This document shows positions 17,387 through 25,728 of a DNA stretch of 64,000 nt, in pieces. This DNA is from Bacillus sp. V2I10 (GTDB lineage Bacteria > Bacillota > Bacilli > Bacillales > Bacillaceae). A program made the translations under genes and the position numbers. Each line of letters opens with the position of its first letter. Within the stretch, counting starts at the first letter, position 1. The notes beneath the pieces were generated by a model. The model saw only the letters and a program-made list of their open reading frames with translations. It was not told the origin of the DNA and did not search any database. The stretch covers positions 2,504,001 through 2,568,000 of the forward strand of contig NZ_JAUSYV010000001.1 in NCBI RefSeq assembly GCF_030817055.1, written 5' to 3'.

Positions 17387-17582
17387 TTTCTGTTTTCGGG
17401 TAAAGTAGAAATAGTATTTTTTAATTGGAGAAAAAGGTAAATCGATATGTATGATTTTACCCTAAAAACCAACTTAGTTTATAGGGATAATCAAAATGAT
17501 TCTTTCTTTCTATAAAAAAACAGGTTTTTCACTGAAAAATGATGTATTAAACGTTTTTAATTTCTTTGTGAGGTGGGAAAAG

Positions 17583-19403
17583 TTGCAACTTCAGGTAACT
17601 AACAGTCCGTTCAATCAAGAGCAGGCAGAACTCCTTAATCGGCTTCTGCCAACGCTGTCAGAAACACAGAAAATCTGGCTGACAGGGTATTTGACAGCAT
17701 CCCAGTCTCAGATCCTTCAGACAGAAGAGGAGACTCATGCATCAGAGCTGTCAGTACAAAGCAGTGAGGCAGCCGTCTCTAAAGAAGTGACCATTTTATA
17801 CGGGTCACAAACAGGAAATGCCCAGGGTCTTGCTGAGAATGCAGGTAAAATACTTGCTGAGCAGGGTTTGCAGGTGACAATATCTTCGATGAATGATTTT
17901 AAGCCGAATCAATTAAAGAAGGTCAAAAACCTTCTTATCGTTGCAAGTACACATGGAGAAGGCACACCTCCGGATAATGCGCTCTCGTTTCATGAATTCC
18001 TACATGGAAGACGCGCGCCAAAGCTCGATGATCTTAGCTTTTCAGTTCTGTCTCTTGGTGACAGCTCATATGAGTTTTTCTGCCAGACAGGAAAGGATTT
18101 TGATCAAAAACTTGAAGAACTTGGAGGCACACGGATATACCCGCGGACTGACTGTGACCTTGATTATGATGATCAAGCTGCTGAATGGCTTCAGGGAGTC
18201 CTTGACAGCTTTAAACAGGTGCAGGGGAGAAGTCAGGAAGCATCTGAACAGACAGCATCCGCACAGGCAACAGAATCCGTCTATTCCAGAACAAATCCGT
18301 TTCGTGCAGAAGTGCTTGAGAATCTTAATTTAAACGGCCGCGGCTCAAATAAAGAAACGCACCACCTTGAGCTATCCCTTGAAGGATCTGGTCTCTCGTT
18401 TGAGCCAGGTGACAGTCTGGGAGTATATCCGGAAAATGATCCTGCACTAGTAGACTTGCTTATTCAGGAGATGAACTGGAATCCTGATGAAAAAATATCA
18501 GTCACTAAACAAGGGGACCTCCCGCTTAAAGCAGCACTTACATCCCATTTTGAAATCACGGTTTTAACAAAACCTCTTTTAGAACATGCAGTCAAGCTTT
18601 CGTCCAGCACGGAATTGCAGGAGCTGACAAAGTCTGAACAGAAAGAAAAATGTAAAGCATACCTTGAAGGCCGCGATTTGCTTGATTTGGTCCGCGATTT
18701 CGGACCATGGAATGCATCAGCAGAAGAATTCGTTTCGATTCTAAGAAAAATGCCGGCCCGTCTTTATTCAATTGCAAGCAGTTTATCAGCAAATCCTGAT
18801 GAAGTCCATTTGACAATCGGGGCTGTTCGCTATGAAACACATGGACGTGAGCGAAACGGCGTCTGCTCGATTTTATGTGCAGAGCGCCTTCAGCCAGGAG
18901 ATACCCTTCCGGTTTACATACAGCGGAACCAAAATTTTAAGCTCCCTCAAAATCCGGATACACCGATCATCATGGTTGGACCTGGAACTGGGATAGCGCC
19001 TTTCCGTTCTTTCATTCAGGAAAGAGAAGAAACAGGTGCAGAAGGAAAATCTTGGCTGTTCTTCGGTGATCAGCATTTCGTGACAGACTTCCTATACCAG
19101 ACAGAATGGCAAAAATGGCTCGAAAACGGAGTGCTGACAAGAATAGATGTTGCGTTTTCCCGCGACACGAATGAAAAAGTTTATGTGCAGCACCGGATGC
19201 TTGAGCAGAGCAAAGAATTGTTTAAATGGATCCAAGAGGGAGCGGTTGTTTACATCTGCGGCGATGAGAAAAACATGGCCCATGATGTCCATAACACTTT
19301 AATTGAGATTTTTGAAAATGAAGGCGGCATGAGCCGTGAAAAAGCAGAAGAGTATCTTGCAGATATGCAGCAGCAAAAACGCTATCAGCGTGATGTATAC
19401 TGA
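17583..19403 (+). CDS. cysJ: Sulfite reductase (NADPH) flavoprotein subunit CysJ
   Basis: CysJ passes electrons from NADPH through FAD and FMN to the CysI hemoprotein for reduction of sulfite to sulfide. The 606 residues contain an N-terminal flavodoxin domain (LYGSQTGNAQGLAE; STHGEGTPPDNA), a ferredoxin-reductase-type FAD domain (RLYSIASS, GVCSILCAERL) and an NADPH domain (MVGPGTGIAPFRSF, ICGDEKNMAHDV). Start taken as TTG 17583, 5 nt after GAGGTGGG, giving an MQLQV..SPFNQEQAELLNR start like B. subtilis CysJ; the frame is open further upstream without homology. cysI follows after 27 nt. Confidence 0.94.
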   Translation: MQLQVTNSPFNQEQAELLNRLLPTLSETQKIWLTGYLTASQSQILQTEEETHASELSVQSSEAAVSKEVTILYGSQTGNAQGLAENAGKILAEQGLQVTISSMNDFKPNQLKKVKNLLIVASTHGEGTPPDNALSFHEFLHGRRAPKLDDLSFSVLSLGDSSYEFFCQTGKDFDQKLEELGGTRIYPRTDCDLDYDDQAAEWLQGVLDSFKQVQGRSQEASEQTASAQATESVYSRTNPFRAEVLENLNLNGRGSNKETHHLELSLEGSGLSFEPGDSLGVYPENDPALVDLLIQEMNWNPDEKISVTKQGDLPLKAALTSHFEITVLTKPLLEHAVKLSSSTELQELTKSEQKEKCKAYLEGRDLLDLVRDFGPWNASAEEFVSILRKMPARLYSIASSLSANPDEVHLTIGAVRYETHGRERNGVCSILCAERLQPGDTLPVYIQRNQNFKLPQNPDTPIIMVGPGTGIAPFRSFIQEREETGAEGKSWLFFGDQHFVTDFLYQTEWQKWLENGVLTRIDVAFSRDTNEKVYVQHRMLEQSKELFKWIQEGAVVYICGDEKNMAHDVHNTLIEIFENEGGMSREKAEEYLADMQQQKRYQRDVY

Positions 19404-19430
19404 GATCTAGATTGAAAGGGGTATTTCAGC

Positions 19431-21149
19431 ATGGTGAACAAACTATTAACAGCGCCGGATGGCCCGCCAAGTGATGTAGAAGATATTAAGGAAAGAAGCA
19501 ATTATTTGCGCGGTACACTGAAGGAGGTCATGCAGGACCGGATCAGTGGCGGAATTCCTGATGATGACAACCGTCTCATGAAGCATCACGGCAGTTATTT
19601 GCAGGATGACCGTGATCTTCGAAATGAGCGTCAAAAGCAAAAGCTTGAACCTGCTTATCAGTTTATGCTCCGCGTCCGCATGGCGGGCGGGGTGGCAAAG
19701 CCAGAACAATGGCTTGTCATGGACGATCTTGCCCAAAAGTACGGAAATGGCACGTTAAAGCTGACTACGCGCCAGACCTTTCAAATGCACGGCATTTTAA
19801 AATGGAATATGAAGCAGACCATTAAGGAAATTCATGCGTCGATGCTCGATACCATTGCCGCCTGCGGAGATGTAAACCGGAACGTGATGTGCATTTCGAA
19901 CCCTTATCAATCTGATATCCATTCTGAAGTGTATGAATGGTCAAGAAGATTGAGTGATGATTTACTTCCGCGCACGAGAGCGTATCATGAAATTTGGCTT
20001 GATGAAGAAAAAGTAGCGGGAACGCCTGACACGGAAGAAATTGAGCCGATGTATGGGCCGCTGTACTTGCCGCGTAAATTTAAAATCGGTATTGCAGTCC
20101 CGCCTTCAAATGACATCGATGTCTTTTCACAGGATCTGGGCTTCATCGCGATCGTTGAAGGAGGTAAGCTCACAGGGTTCAATATTGCAATCGGCGGGGG
20201 AATGGGAATGTCCCACGGTGACAAAGCGACGTATCCTCAGCTTGCAAAAGTAATTGGATTCTGCGCTCCTCATCAAATTGTCGATGTTGCTGAAAAGATC
20301 ATTACCATTCAGCGGGATTATGGAAATCGTTCTGTCCGCAAAAATGCCCGTTTCAAGTACACAGTTGACCGCTTAGGGCTGGATGCGGTAAAAGAAGAAC
20401 TTGAAAACCGCCTGGGATGGAATCTTGAAGAAGCAAAGAGCTATCACTTTGACAATAACGGGGACCGATATGGCTGGGTAAAAGGAATGGATGGCAAGTG
20501 GCACTTTACTCTTTTTGTAGAAGGCGGACGCGTAGCAGATTTTGATGGCTACAAGCTGATGACAGGTCTGCGTGAGATTGCAAAAGTCCATAAAGGTGAA
20601 ATCCGTCTGACTGCCAATCAAAACTTAATTATATCTAATGTCCCAAGCCATCAAAGGAAAAAAATCAACGATCTGATTGACCAATTCGGGCTGACTGACG
20701 GCAAGCATTACTCTGCACTGCGCCGCAGCTCACTCGCGTGTGTTGCCCTGCCGACATGCGGCCTTGCAATGGCTGAGGCAGAGCGTTACTTACCGGTGCT
20801 GATCGATAAAATTGAAGCCATCGTTGATGAAAACGGGCTGCGAAACGAAGAGATTACCATTCGAATGACCGGCTGTCCGAACGGCTGTGCACGCCATGCT
20901 TTGGGTGAGATTGCCTTTATAGGCAAAGCGCCCGGCAAGTACAATATGTATTTGGGTGCAGCTTTTGACGGCAGCCGCCTGAGCAAGATGTACCGTGAAA
21001 ACATCGGGGAAGAAGAGATTTTAAGCGAACTTCGCGTCCTTCTTTCACGCTACGCAAAAGAGAGGACAGAGAAAGAACACTTTGGAGACTTTGCCGTTCG
21101 GGCAGGAGTCATAAAAGAAGTAACAGACGGTACAAATTTTCATGATTGA
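19431..21149 (+). CDS. cysI: Sulfite reductase hemoprotein subunit CysI
   Basis: CysI is the siroheme/4Fe-4S subunit that reduces sulfite to sulfide with six electrons from CysJ. The 572-residue length is standard. The cluster/siroheme cysteines are all present: Cys-437 and Cys-443 (CVALPTC), Cys-482 and Cys-486 (TGCPNGC). Substrate-binding Arg/Lys stretches (TTRQTFQMHG, GNRSVRKNARFKY) are intact. The gene is translationally close to cysJ and ends at a terminator, so cysJI is a two-gene operon. Confidence 0.95.
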   Translation: MVNKLLTAPDGPPSDVEDIKERSNYLRGTLKEVMQDRISGGIPDDDNRLMKHHGSYLQDDRDLRNERQKQKLEPAYQFMLRVRMAGGVAKPEQWLVMDDLAQKYGNGTLKLTTRQTFQMHGILKWNMKQTIKEIHASMLDTIAACGDVNRNVMCISNPYQSDIHSEVYEWSRRLSDDLLPRTRAYHEIWLDEEKVAGTPDTEEIEPMYGPLYLPRKFKIGIAVPPSNDIDVFSQDLGFIAIVEGGKLTGFNIAIGGGMGMSHGDKATYPQLAKVIGFCAPHQIVDVAEKIITIQRDYGNRSVRKNARFKYTVDRLGLDAVKEELENRLGWNLEEAKSYHFDNNGDRYGWVKGMDGKWHFTLFVEGGRVADFDGYKLMTGLREIAKVHKGEIRLTANQNLIISNVPSHQRKKINDLIDQFGLTDGKHYSALRRSSLACVALPTCGLAMAEAERYLPVLIDKIEAIVDENGLRNEEITIRMTGCPNGCARHALGEIAFIGKAPGKYNMYLGAAFDGSRLSKMYRENIGEEEILSELRVLLSRYAKERTEKEHFGDFAVRAGVIKEVTDGTNFHD

Positions 21150-21151
21150 TG

Positions 21152-21177
21152 AAAGACAGGTCCTTCCTGTCTTTTTA
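21152..21177 (+). terminator. Terminator of cysJI
   Basis: AAAGACAGG-TCCTT-CCTGTCTTT is followed by T residues. Confidence 0.9.
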
Positions 21178-21210
21178 TTTTGGAAGCAAACAGGAAATAA
21201 TAGAGAAGGA

Positions 21211-21239
21211 TTGTAAACGAATATACGTTCGTGTATAGT
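21211..21239 (+). promoter_or_regulatory. SOS (LexA/DinR) box inside a sigma-A promoter
   Basis: CGAATATACGTTCG (21218-21231) matches the Bacillus LexA consensus CGAACRNRYGTTYG at all but one position. It fills the 17-bp spacer between TTGTAA (21211-21216) and TATAGT (21234-21239), so LexA would block RNA polymerase directly. The downstream gene is a DNA alkylation repair protein. Confidence 0.7.
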
Positions 21240-21275
21240 TAATTAAGATAATACTTCCTATTAAAGAAGGTAGAA

Positions 21276-22355
21276 ATGATGGCTGAGGCACTAAAAAATA
21301 TTTATAATGAAGCTTTTATTGAGACGTTGCTTTATGCAATAGATCAGGAATACACTTTATTTGATTCCGAACAATTCCGCACTCGTTTTTTTGAAGAAGG
21401 CTGGGAGAATTTAGCGTTAAAGCAGCGGATGAGAAAGATTACAGTGTGTTTAAAAAATTCACTGCCTGAGGACTATCAGGATGCTCTCCAGATTTTATAT
21501 AAAATTGCACCGCAATTTAATGGTCTTGGCGGCATCATTTTCCCCGATTACGTGGAGCAATATGGTTTGCAGGAATGGGACGAATCAATGCATGCGTTAG
21601 CTTACTTTACAGTATTCTCAACTTCAGAATTTGCAGTCCGACCTTTTTTAATTAAAGATGGGAAGCGTATGCTTGAACAAATGCTGAAGTGGTCCACCCA
21701 TTCAAATGAGAATGTAAGAAGACTGGCGAGCGAGGGGAGCAGACCAAGACTTCCTTGGGGAGCAGCGGTTCCTTCATTAAAAGAAGACCCCCGGCAAACA
21801 TTGCCGATTTTAGAAAACCTGAAAAATGATCATTCTTTATATGTTCGCAAGAGTGTTGCCAATCATCTAAATGATATTTCCTACACACACTCTGAGTTTG
21901 TTTTAAGCATAGCGAATGAATGGAGCGGAAAGAACAAATATACGGATTGGATAATCAAGCATGCCTGTCGTTCATTACTTAAAAAAGGAAACAGAGAAGC
22001 ACTTGCGCTATTTGGATATGGAAATGACAGTCCAATAAAAATTGAGCACCTGACCCTTCATCCCGATACTATCCAGATTGGAGACAGTATTCAATTTACA
22101 TTTCATATTTCAGCAGAAAGCACAATTCCAGTCAGGGTGGAATATGCAATTGATTATGTGAAATCACGGGGACAGCGAAATCGAAAGGTATTTATGCTGA
22201 AAACACGCAATATGAAGCAGGGGGAAAAAAACATCATCACAAAAACTCATCCTTTTAAAGATTTAACAACAAGAAAGCATTATAAAGGAATACACACTTT
22301 ATCCATTGTTATTAATGGTGCAGTAAAAGCAGAGAAAGATTTTATCATTCAATAA
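21276..22355 (+). CDS. AlkD-like DNA alkylation repair protein (YhaZ type)
   Basis: The 359-residue protein has an alpha-helical HEAT-like fold of the AlkC/AlkD alkylpurine glycosylase superfamily (RRLASEGSRPRLPWG, SLYVRKSVANHLNDIS) followed by a C-terminal beta-rich domain (~250-359). The length and order resemble B. subtilis YhaZ as I recall it. It should remove alkylated bases without base flipping. Start is ATG 21276 or 21279 after AAGAAGG. The visible SOS-box promoter predicts induction by DNA damage. Precise substrate is not known from sequence. Confidence 0.82.
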   Translation: MMAEALKNIYNEAFIETLLYAIDQEYTLFDSEQFRTRFFEEGWENLALKQRMRKITVCLKNSLPEDYQDALQILYKIAPQFNGLGGIIFPDYVEQYGLQEWDESMHALAYFTVFSTSEFAVRPFLIKDGKRMLEQMLKWSTHSNENVRRLASEGSRPRLPWGAAVPSLKEDPRQTLPILENLKNDHSLYVRKSVANHLNDISYTHSEFVLSIANEWSGKNKYTDWIIKHACRSLLKKGNREALALFGYGNDSPIKIEHLTLHPDTIQIGDSIQFTFHISAESTIPVRVEYAIDYVKSRGQRNRKVFMLKTRNMKQGEKNIITKTHPFKDLTTRKHYKGIHTLSIVINGAVKAEKDFIIQ

Positions 22356-22372
22356 CAGACTGCTGATACTAC

Positions 22373-22403
22373 GAAAAAAAGTCCTCCTAGGAGGACTTTT
22401 TTC
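22373..22403. terminator. Bidirectional terminator
   Basis: The perfect palindrome GTCCTCCTAGGAGGAC (22381-22396) is flanked by seven A and six T, serving the convergent genes at 22355 and 22405. Confidence 0.85.
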
Positions 22404-22404
22404 A

Positions 22405-22674
22405 TTAGTCATCTTGTCTATCTTGATCATTCATATCTTCAGGGTCTTCAATTGGATCTTCTGAGTCTTTCTCTGCATCTTCTTCGGCATCTTTGTTCAT
22501 TGCGTCATCTTCATCTAAACCAGGTGCATCTCCATTTTGTTCTTCTTGAGGAGCTTCATCATTTTGCTCTTCTTCTGGTGGTGCCGGATCTTGATCACCA
22601 TTTGTAGCGCATCCAGCTAAAATTAAAGCAGAGAAACATACACTAAATAGTACAGATAACCATCTTTTATTCAT
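22405..22674 (-). CDS. Small acidic lipoprotein
   Basis: This is an 89-residue lipoprotein: signal peptide to lipobox LAGC (Cys-22), then a low-complexity tail almost entirely Glu, Asp, Asn, Gln and Pro (PPEEEQNDEAPQEEQ). No folded domain is evident. The tail is likely a disordered, negatively charged surface extension. Start ATG 22674 has AGGAGT upstream on the minus strand. No function assigned. Confidence 0.6.
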   Translation of the reverse strand: MNKRWLSVLFSVCFSALILAGCATNGDQDPAPPEEEQNDEAPQEEQNGDAPGLDEDDAMNKDAEEDAEKDSEDPIEDPEDMNDQDRQDD

Positions 22675-23045
22675 TGTGTTACTCCTTCCATTAAGTTAAT
22701 TCTGTTTTATATTTCCCTTAATAAAAAAAAACATGAATTTTTTTATCAATAATTTTTTAAAAAAGTTTGAAACGCTATTAAAAAGATTTAATACTGTGTT
22801 TATAAGTTGTAAACATAATGTTCAGGATTAGTGCTGCGGTTATAAGATTACCATGAAAACTAAAAAAGTAAACCGATTCTTAAAAACAGTTCTGTTAAAG
22901 AGGGAGCAGGAGATTGTGGAGGAAATGGGGTACATTCGATATGAATAAAAGAAGGTGTGATTGATCATATCTTTAATAAAGGTTATTTGTGATTTGAAGA
23001 GGGTTTTCAGCAATTTATCTGTATGGCATATACTATTCAACTAAC
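22675..23045. other. Intergenic stretch without a convincing gene
   Basis: An AT-rich segment upstream of the acidic lipoprotein. A 31-codon frame (22853-22948, MKTKKVNRFLKTVLLKREQE..) looks faintly like the start of an FbpA-type small basic protein but lacks a ribosome binding site. I do not call it. Confidence 0.4.
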
Positions 23046-23051
23046 AAAAAA

Positions 23052-23073
23052 CACCTTCCATTACCGGAAGGTG
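23052..23073 (-). terminator. Terminator of the KGG-repeat gene
   Basis: CACCTTCC and GGAAGGTG pair; read on the minus strand the stem is followed by TTTTTT (A-run 23046-23051). Confidence 0.85.
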
Positions 23074-23091
23074 TGATTATCGTCTATTTTT

Positions 23092-23583
23092 TTATCGTCT
23101 GCTTTTTTCGCCTCCTTTTTGCCCGATCTCCTGGTAAAACTCCTTATCATGAGAATCAGCTGTAGCTTGTCCGCCTTTGCGTCCCGCTTCTTCGCGGCTC
23201 ATTTTACCGTTATCGTCTGAGCTGCTGTTGTTAGCGTTCGATTGATTTTGGTTAGAAGAGCTTGCTTGTCCGCCTTTGCGTCCCGCTTCTTCGCGGCTCA
23301 TTTTACCGTTATCGTCTGAGCTGCTGTTGTTAGCGTTCGATTGATTTTGGTTAGAGGAGCTTGCTTGTCCGCCTTTGCGTCCTGCTTCCTCACGGCTCAT
23401 TTTACCATTATTGTCTGAACTGCTGTTGTTAGTATTCGATTGGTTTTGCTGAGAGGCAGTTGCTTCGCCGCCTTTTTTTCCGATTTCCTGGTAAAATTCC
23501 TTGTCGTGAGAATCAGCTGTAGCCTGTCCGCCCATCCGTCCTGCTTCTTCGCGGCTCATTTTGCCATTGTTTTGATTAGTCAT
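23092..23583 (-). CDS. KGG-repeat general stress protein (GsiB-like)
   Basis: This is a 163-residue hydrophilic protein built from the stress-associated KGG motif. Four KMSREEAGR(K/M)GGQA copies are separated by Ser/Asn/Gln-rich linkers, with two DKEFYQEIG(K/Q)KGGE copies near the ends. It matches the motif set of B. subtilis GsiB, a sigma-B-dependent, LEA-like desiccation/stress protein. Two adjacent 99-bp DNA units (33 residues each) are almost identical, evidence of recent duplication. Start ATG 23583 follows AGGAGG. A sigma-B-like promoter lies ~45 nt upstream. It should be intrinsically disordered and cytoplasmic. Confidence 0.85.
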   Translation of the reverse strand: MTNQNNGKMSREEAGRMGGQATADSHDKEFYQEIGKKGGEATASQQNQSNTNNSSSDNNGKMSREEAGRKGGQASSSNQNQSNANNSSSDDNGKMSREEAGRKGGQASSSNQNQSNANNSSSDDNGKMSREEAGRKGGQATADSHDKEFYQEIGQKGGEKSRR

Positions 23584-23629
23584 TAAAAATTCCTCCTAAT
23601 AAATTTGGATTTTTAACTACACTTTTTTT

Positions 23630-23654
23630 ATACCCGTCAGCTTAGCAATAAAAC
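23630..23654 (-). promoter_or_regulatory. Sigma-B-like promoter of the KGG-repeat gene
   Basis: On the minus strand GTTTTA (complement of 23649-23654), a 13-bp spacer and GGGTAT (complement of 23630-23635) match the sigma-B consensus GTTTAA-N12-14-GGGTAT with one mismatch. Confidence 0.65.
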
Positions 23655-23823
23655 TGTTTTTTTATCATTACGGCCAAATAGACTAGATAAGAATGGAATA
23701 ATCAGATAAATAGAACTTAAAATATCTTGGGTATATAAGATTATCTTATAGTTCTTATTTTCTTTAAAATAGGCGAATTTTACTGCACAGAATTCTTACA
23801 TTACATAATACAACTGTACGGAC

Positions 23824-23851
23824 AAAAACCTTGATGCATCAAGGTTTTTTC
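23824..23851 (+). terminator. Orphan terminator upstream of nupC
   Basis: AAAACCTTGATGCATCAAGG is the left part of a self-complementary hairpin followed by six T. No gene precedes it on the + strand between 23584 and 23824, so it may end a small RNA or act as a leader attenuator for nupC. Confidence 0.6.
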
Positions 23852-24005
23852 TTATTGTAAATAAATCATTCATTTTTAAATGGAACGCTGTCTATGTCCC
23901 TTCATCCTGTTGTTCCAATGCTGACAGGATGGAATGGAAGAGCGGTAATCTTTCACATAATATAAAAAAAGATATTGGCAATGATAAATCAAGGAGGGTG
24001 ATAGT

Positions 24006-25199
24006 ATGTATTTCTTGTTAAATATACTAGGTGTACTAGTTGTAATTGGAATTGTTTATATTTGTTCACCTAATAAAAGGAATGTTAAATGGAAAGCTAT
24101 TCTAGCCTTGATCGTTGTTGAATTCATAATTACTTGGTTCATGTTATCGACTAAAATCGGGACATGGGTCATTAATCAAATTGCAGCTTTCTTTACCTGG
24201 CTGATTTCATGCGCAAATGAAGGGATATCTTTTGTTTTCCCATCTGCAATGGCAAATGAGCAGGTTGATTTCTTTTTCAGTGCATTAATGCCGATTATTT
24301 TCATTATTACGTTTTTTGACATATTATCGTATTTCGGTATTCTGACCTGGATTATCGATAAAGTAGGCTGGCTTATCTCAAAAGTGTCAGGTTTGCCAAA
24401 ACTTGAGAGTTTTTTTTCCATCCAGATGATGTTTCTTGGAAATACCGAAGCTCTTGCTGTTTTGCGTCTTCAACTTGGTGCTATAAAAACTCAGAGATTG
24501 CTGACATTTGGAATAATGGGCATGAGCAGTATAAGCGGATCCATTATCGGGGCTTATTTATCCATGGTTCCTGCAACATATGTGTTTGTTGCTATTCCAT
24601 TAAACTGTTTAAACGCACTGCTGATTGCAAACATGCTAAATCCTGTCGCTGTCAGCAGAGAGGAGGATGTAGTATATGTTCCTACTAAAGAGGAACGTAA
24701 AGATTTCTTTTCCACTATTTCAAACAGTATGCTTGTGGGGATAAAGATGGTCATTGTCATTACGGCAATGGTTATCGGTTATGTAGCATTGACGGCCAGT
24801 TTAAATGGTATATTAAGTTTCTTTGTCAACGGTTTGACGATTCAAAAAATCTTCTCAGTTCTTTTTAGTCCATTCGCTTTCTTGCTTGGATTAACTGGGA
24901 GTGATGCGATGTATGTTGCTCAATTAATGGGGATCAAACTTGCTACAAATGAGTTTGTTGCCTTGCTCGATTTAAAAGATAAGGTTGGCGGCCTTGCTCC
25001 GCATACTGTTGCCGTTGCAGTGACGTTCCTCACCTCATTTGCCAACTTCAGTACAGTAGGTATGATTTATGGAACGTTTAATTCTATCCTTGATGAAGAA
25101 AAATCGCACATTATCGGAAGGAATGTCTGGAAGATGCTGCTTAGCGGAATGGCTGTATCCTTGTTAAGTGCTATGGTAGTTGGATTATTCATTTGGTAA
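24006..25199 (+). CDS. nupC: NupC-family nucleoside:cation symporter
   Basis: This is a 397-residue concentrative nucleoside transporter (CNT family) with about nine to ten membrane segments. CNT signatures are FFDILSYFGILTWIIDKVG, FLGNTEALAV, GSIIGAYLSMVPATYVF, LTGSDAMYVAQLMG and the C-terminal LTSFANFSTVGMI.GTFNSI. It imports nucleosides by symport. The best relatives in bacilli are NupC/YutK, and the symbol indicates the family rather than the orthologue. Start ATG 24006 follows AAGGAGGGTG. It stands alone. Confidence 0.9.
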   Translation: MYFLLNILGVLVVIGIVYICSPNKRNVKWKAILALIVVEFIITWFMLSTKIGTWVINQIAAFFTWLISCANEGISFVFPSAMANEQVDFFFSALMPIIFIITFFDILSYFGILTWIIDKVGWLISKVSGLPKLESFFSIQMMFLGNTEALAVLRLQLGAIKTQRLLTFGIMGMSSISGSIIGAYLSMVPATYVFVAIPLNCLNALLIANMLNPVAVSREEDVVYVPTKEERKDFFSTISNSMLVGIKMVIVITAMVIGYVALTASLNGILSFFVNGLTIQKIFSVLFSPFAFLLGLTGSDAMYVAQLMGIKLATNEFVALLDLKDKVGGLAPHTVAVAVTFLTSFANFSTVGMIYGTFNSILDEEKSHIIGRNVWKMLLSGMAVSLLSAMVVGLFIW

Positions 25200-25500
25200 T
25201 TAAGTTACTGATTTATAGGAATGAAAGGAGGAAATCAAGATCCAAGAAGGGGAAACACCAATTCTCCTTTCTCCTTTACAATTGGAGAACGATTGACCAA
25301 TTAATGTTATTTTTCTCTAGGGAAACAATTTCTCCAAGTCGAGAAAATGAATTCAAAGGACGCCTTCTCCAAAGGAGTTGTACAGGCTCCCGTATATGCT
25401 GAATTTCCCTTTCAGTTAAAAACTCTAATGTCTTTATTATTACTACTATTTCAAATTCAAAAAGGTAAGTAAGGTTACTTTCATCTTCAACTAAAAGAGG
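25200..25500. other. Intergenic stretch, possibly decayed
   Basis: No intact gene. AAAGGAGG at ~25224 suggests a lost start. A short frame (MNSKDAFSKGVVQAPVYAEF..) beginning near 25348 is vaguely like a PTS IIA segment, which would fit next to a phospho-glycosidase, but the resemblance is too short to call. Confidence 0.3.
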
Positions 25501-25535
25501 GGGCGTTAATTAAGAAGGATTAACGTCCTTTTTTT
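25501..25535 (+). terminator. Terminator upstream of the glycosidase gene
   Basis: GGGCGTTAAT pairs with ATTAACGTCC (one G-U), followed by seven T. It ends whatever transcript crosses 25200-25500. Confidence 0.85.
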
Positions 25536-25622
25536 GTGTATTAATGGCACTTGGATTTCATTATTTCAATACCGCTGTTACTATCTTTTACACTTATTTT
25601 TTAATGTATTACGAAATTTATG

Positions 25623-25678
25623 TAGTCAAATATTGAAAGAAAGTATATAATCACATTAATATTTGTACCTATAAATAT
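25623..25678 (+). promoter_or_regulatory. Promoter and palindromic operator of the GH1 gene
   Basis: TAGTCA (25623-25628), a 17-bp spacer and TATAAT (25646-25651) form a promoter. ATATTTGTACCTATAAATAT (25659-25678) is an 8-of-9 palindrome at the expected transcription start, the layout of a GntR/UTRA (TreR/YydK-like) operator. The GntR gene two genes downstream is the obvious repressor. Confidence 0.6.
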
Positions 25679-25728
25679 AAAATATAGTAATGAATTTAAT
25701 GAATTGATTTAAAAACGGAGGGTTTTAA

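Noticed and set aside
17496..17582. Longer cysJ start at 17496
   Set aside because: The extra 29 residues have no homology to CysJ, while TTG 17583 has a well-spaced GAGGTGGG and matches the known N-terminus.
22381..22396. CRISPR or attachment-site interpretation of palindromes
   Set aside because: The perfect palindromes at gene ends carry A/T runs and convergent genes, so they are bidirectional terminators; no repeat-spacer array or integrase is present in the window.
22853..22948. 31-codon frame resembling the start of an FbpA-type basic protein
   Set aside because: No ribosome binding site, and the similarity is too short to separate from chance.
23584..24005. Purine riboswitch upstream of nupC
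   Set aside because: The conserved core of the purine aptamer is absent; only a stand-alone terminator and a short CATCCTGT/ACAGGATG hairpin are seen.
25193..25402. 69-codon frame overlapping the end of nupC
   Set aside because: Starts inside nupC, has no ribosome binding site of its own and no recognisable sequence; probably chance or decayed DNA.
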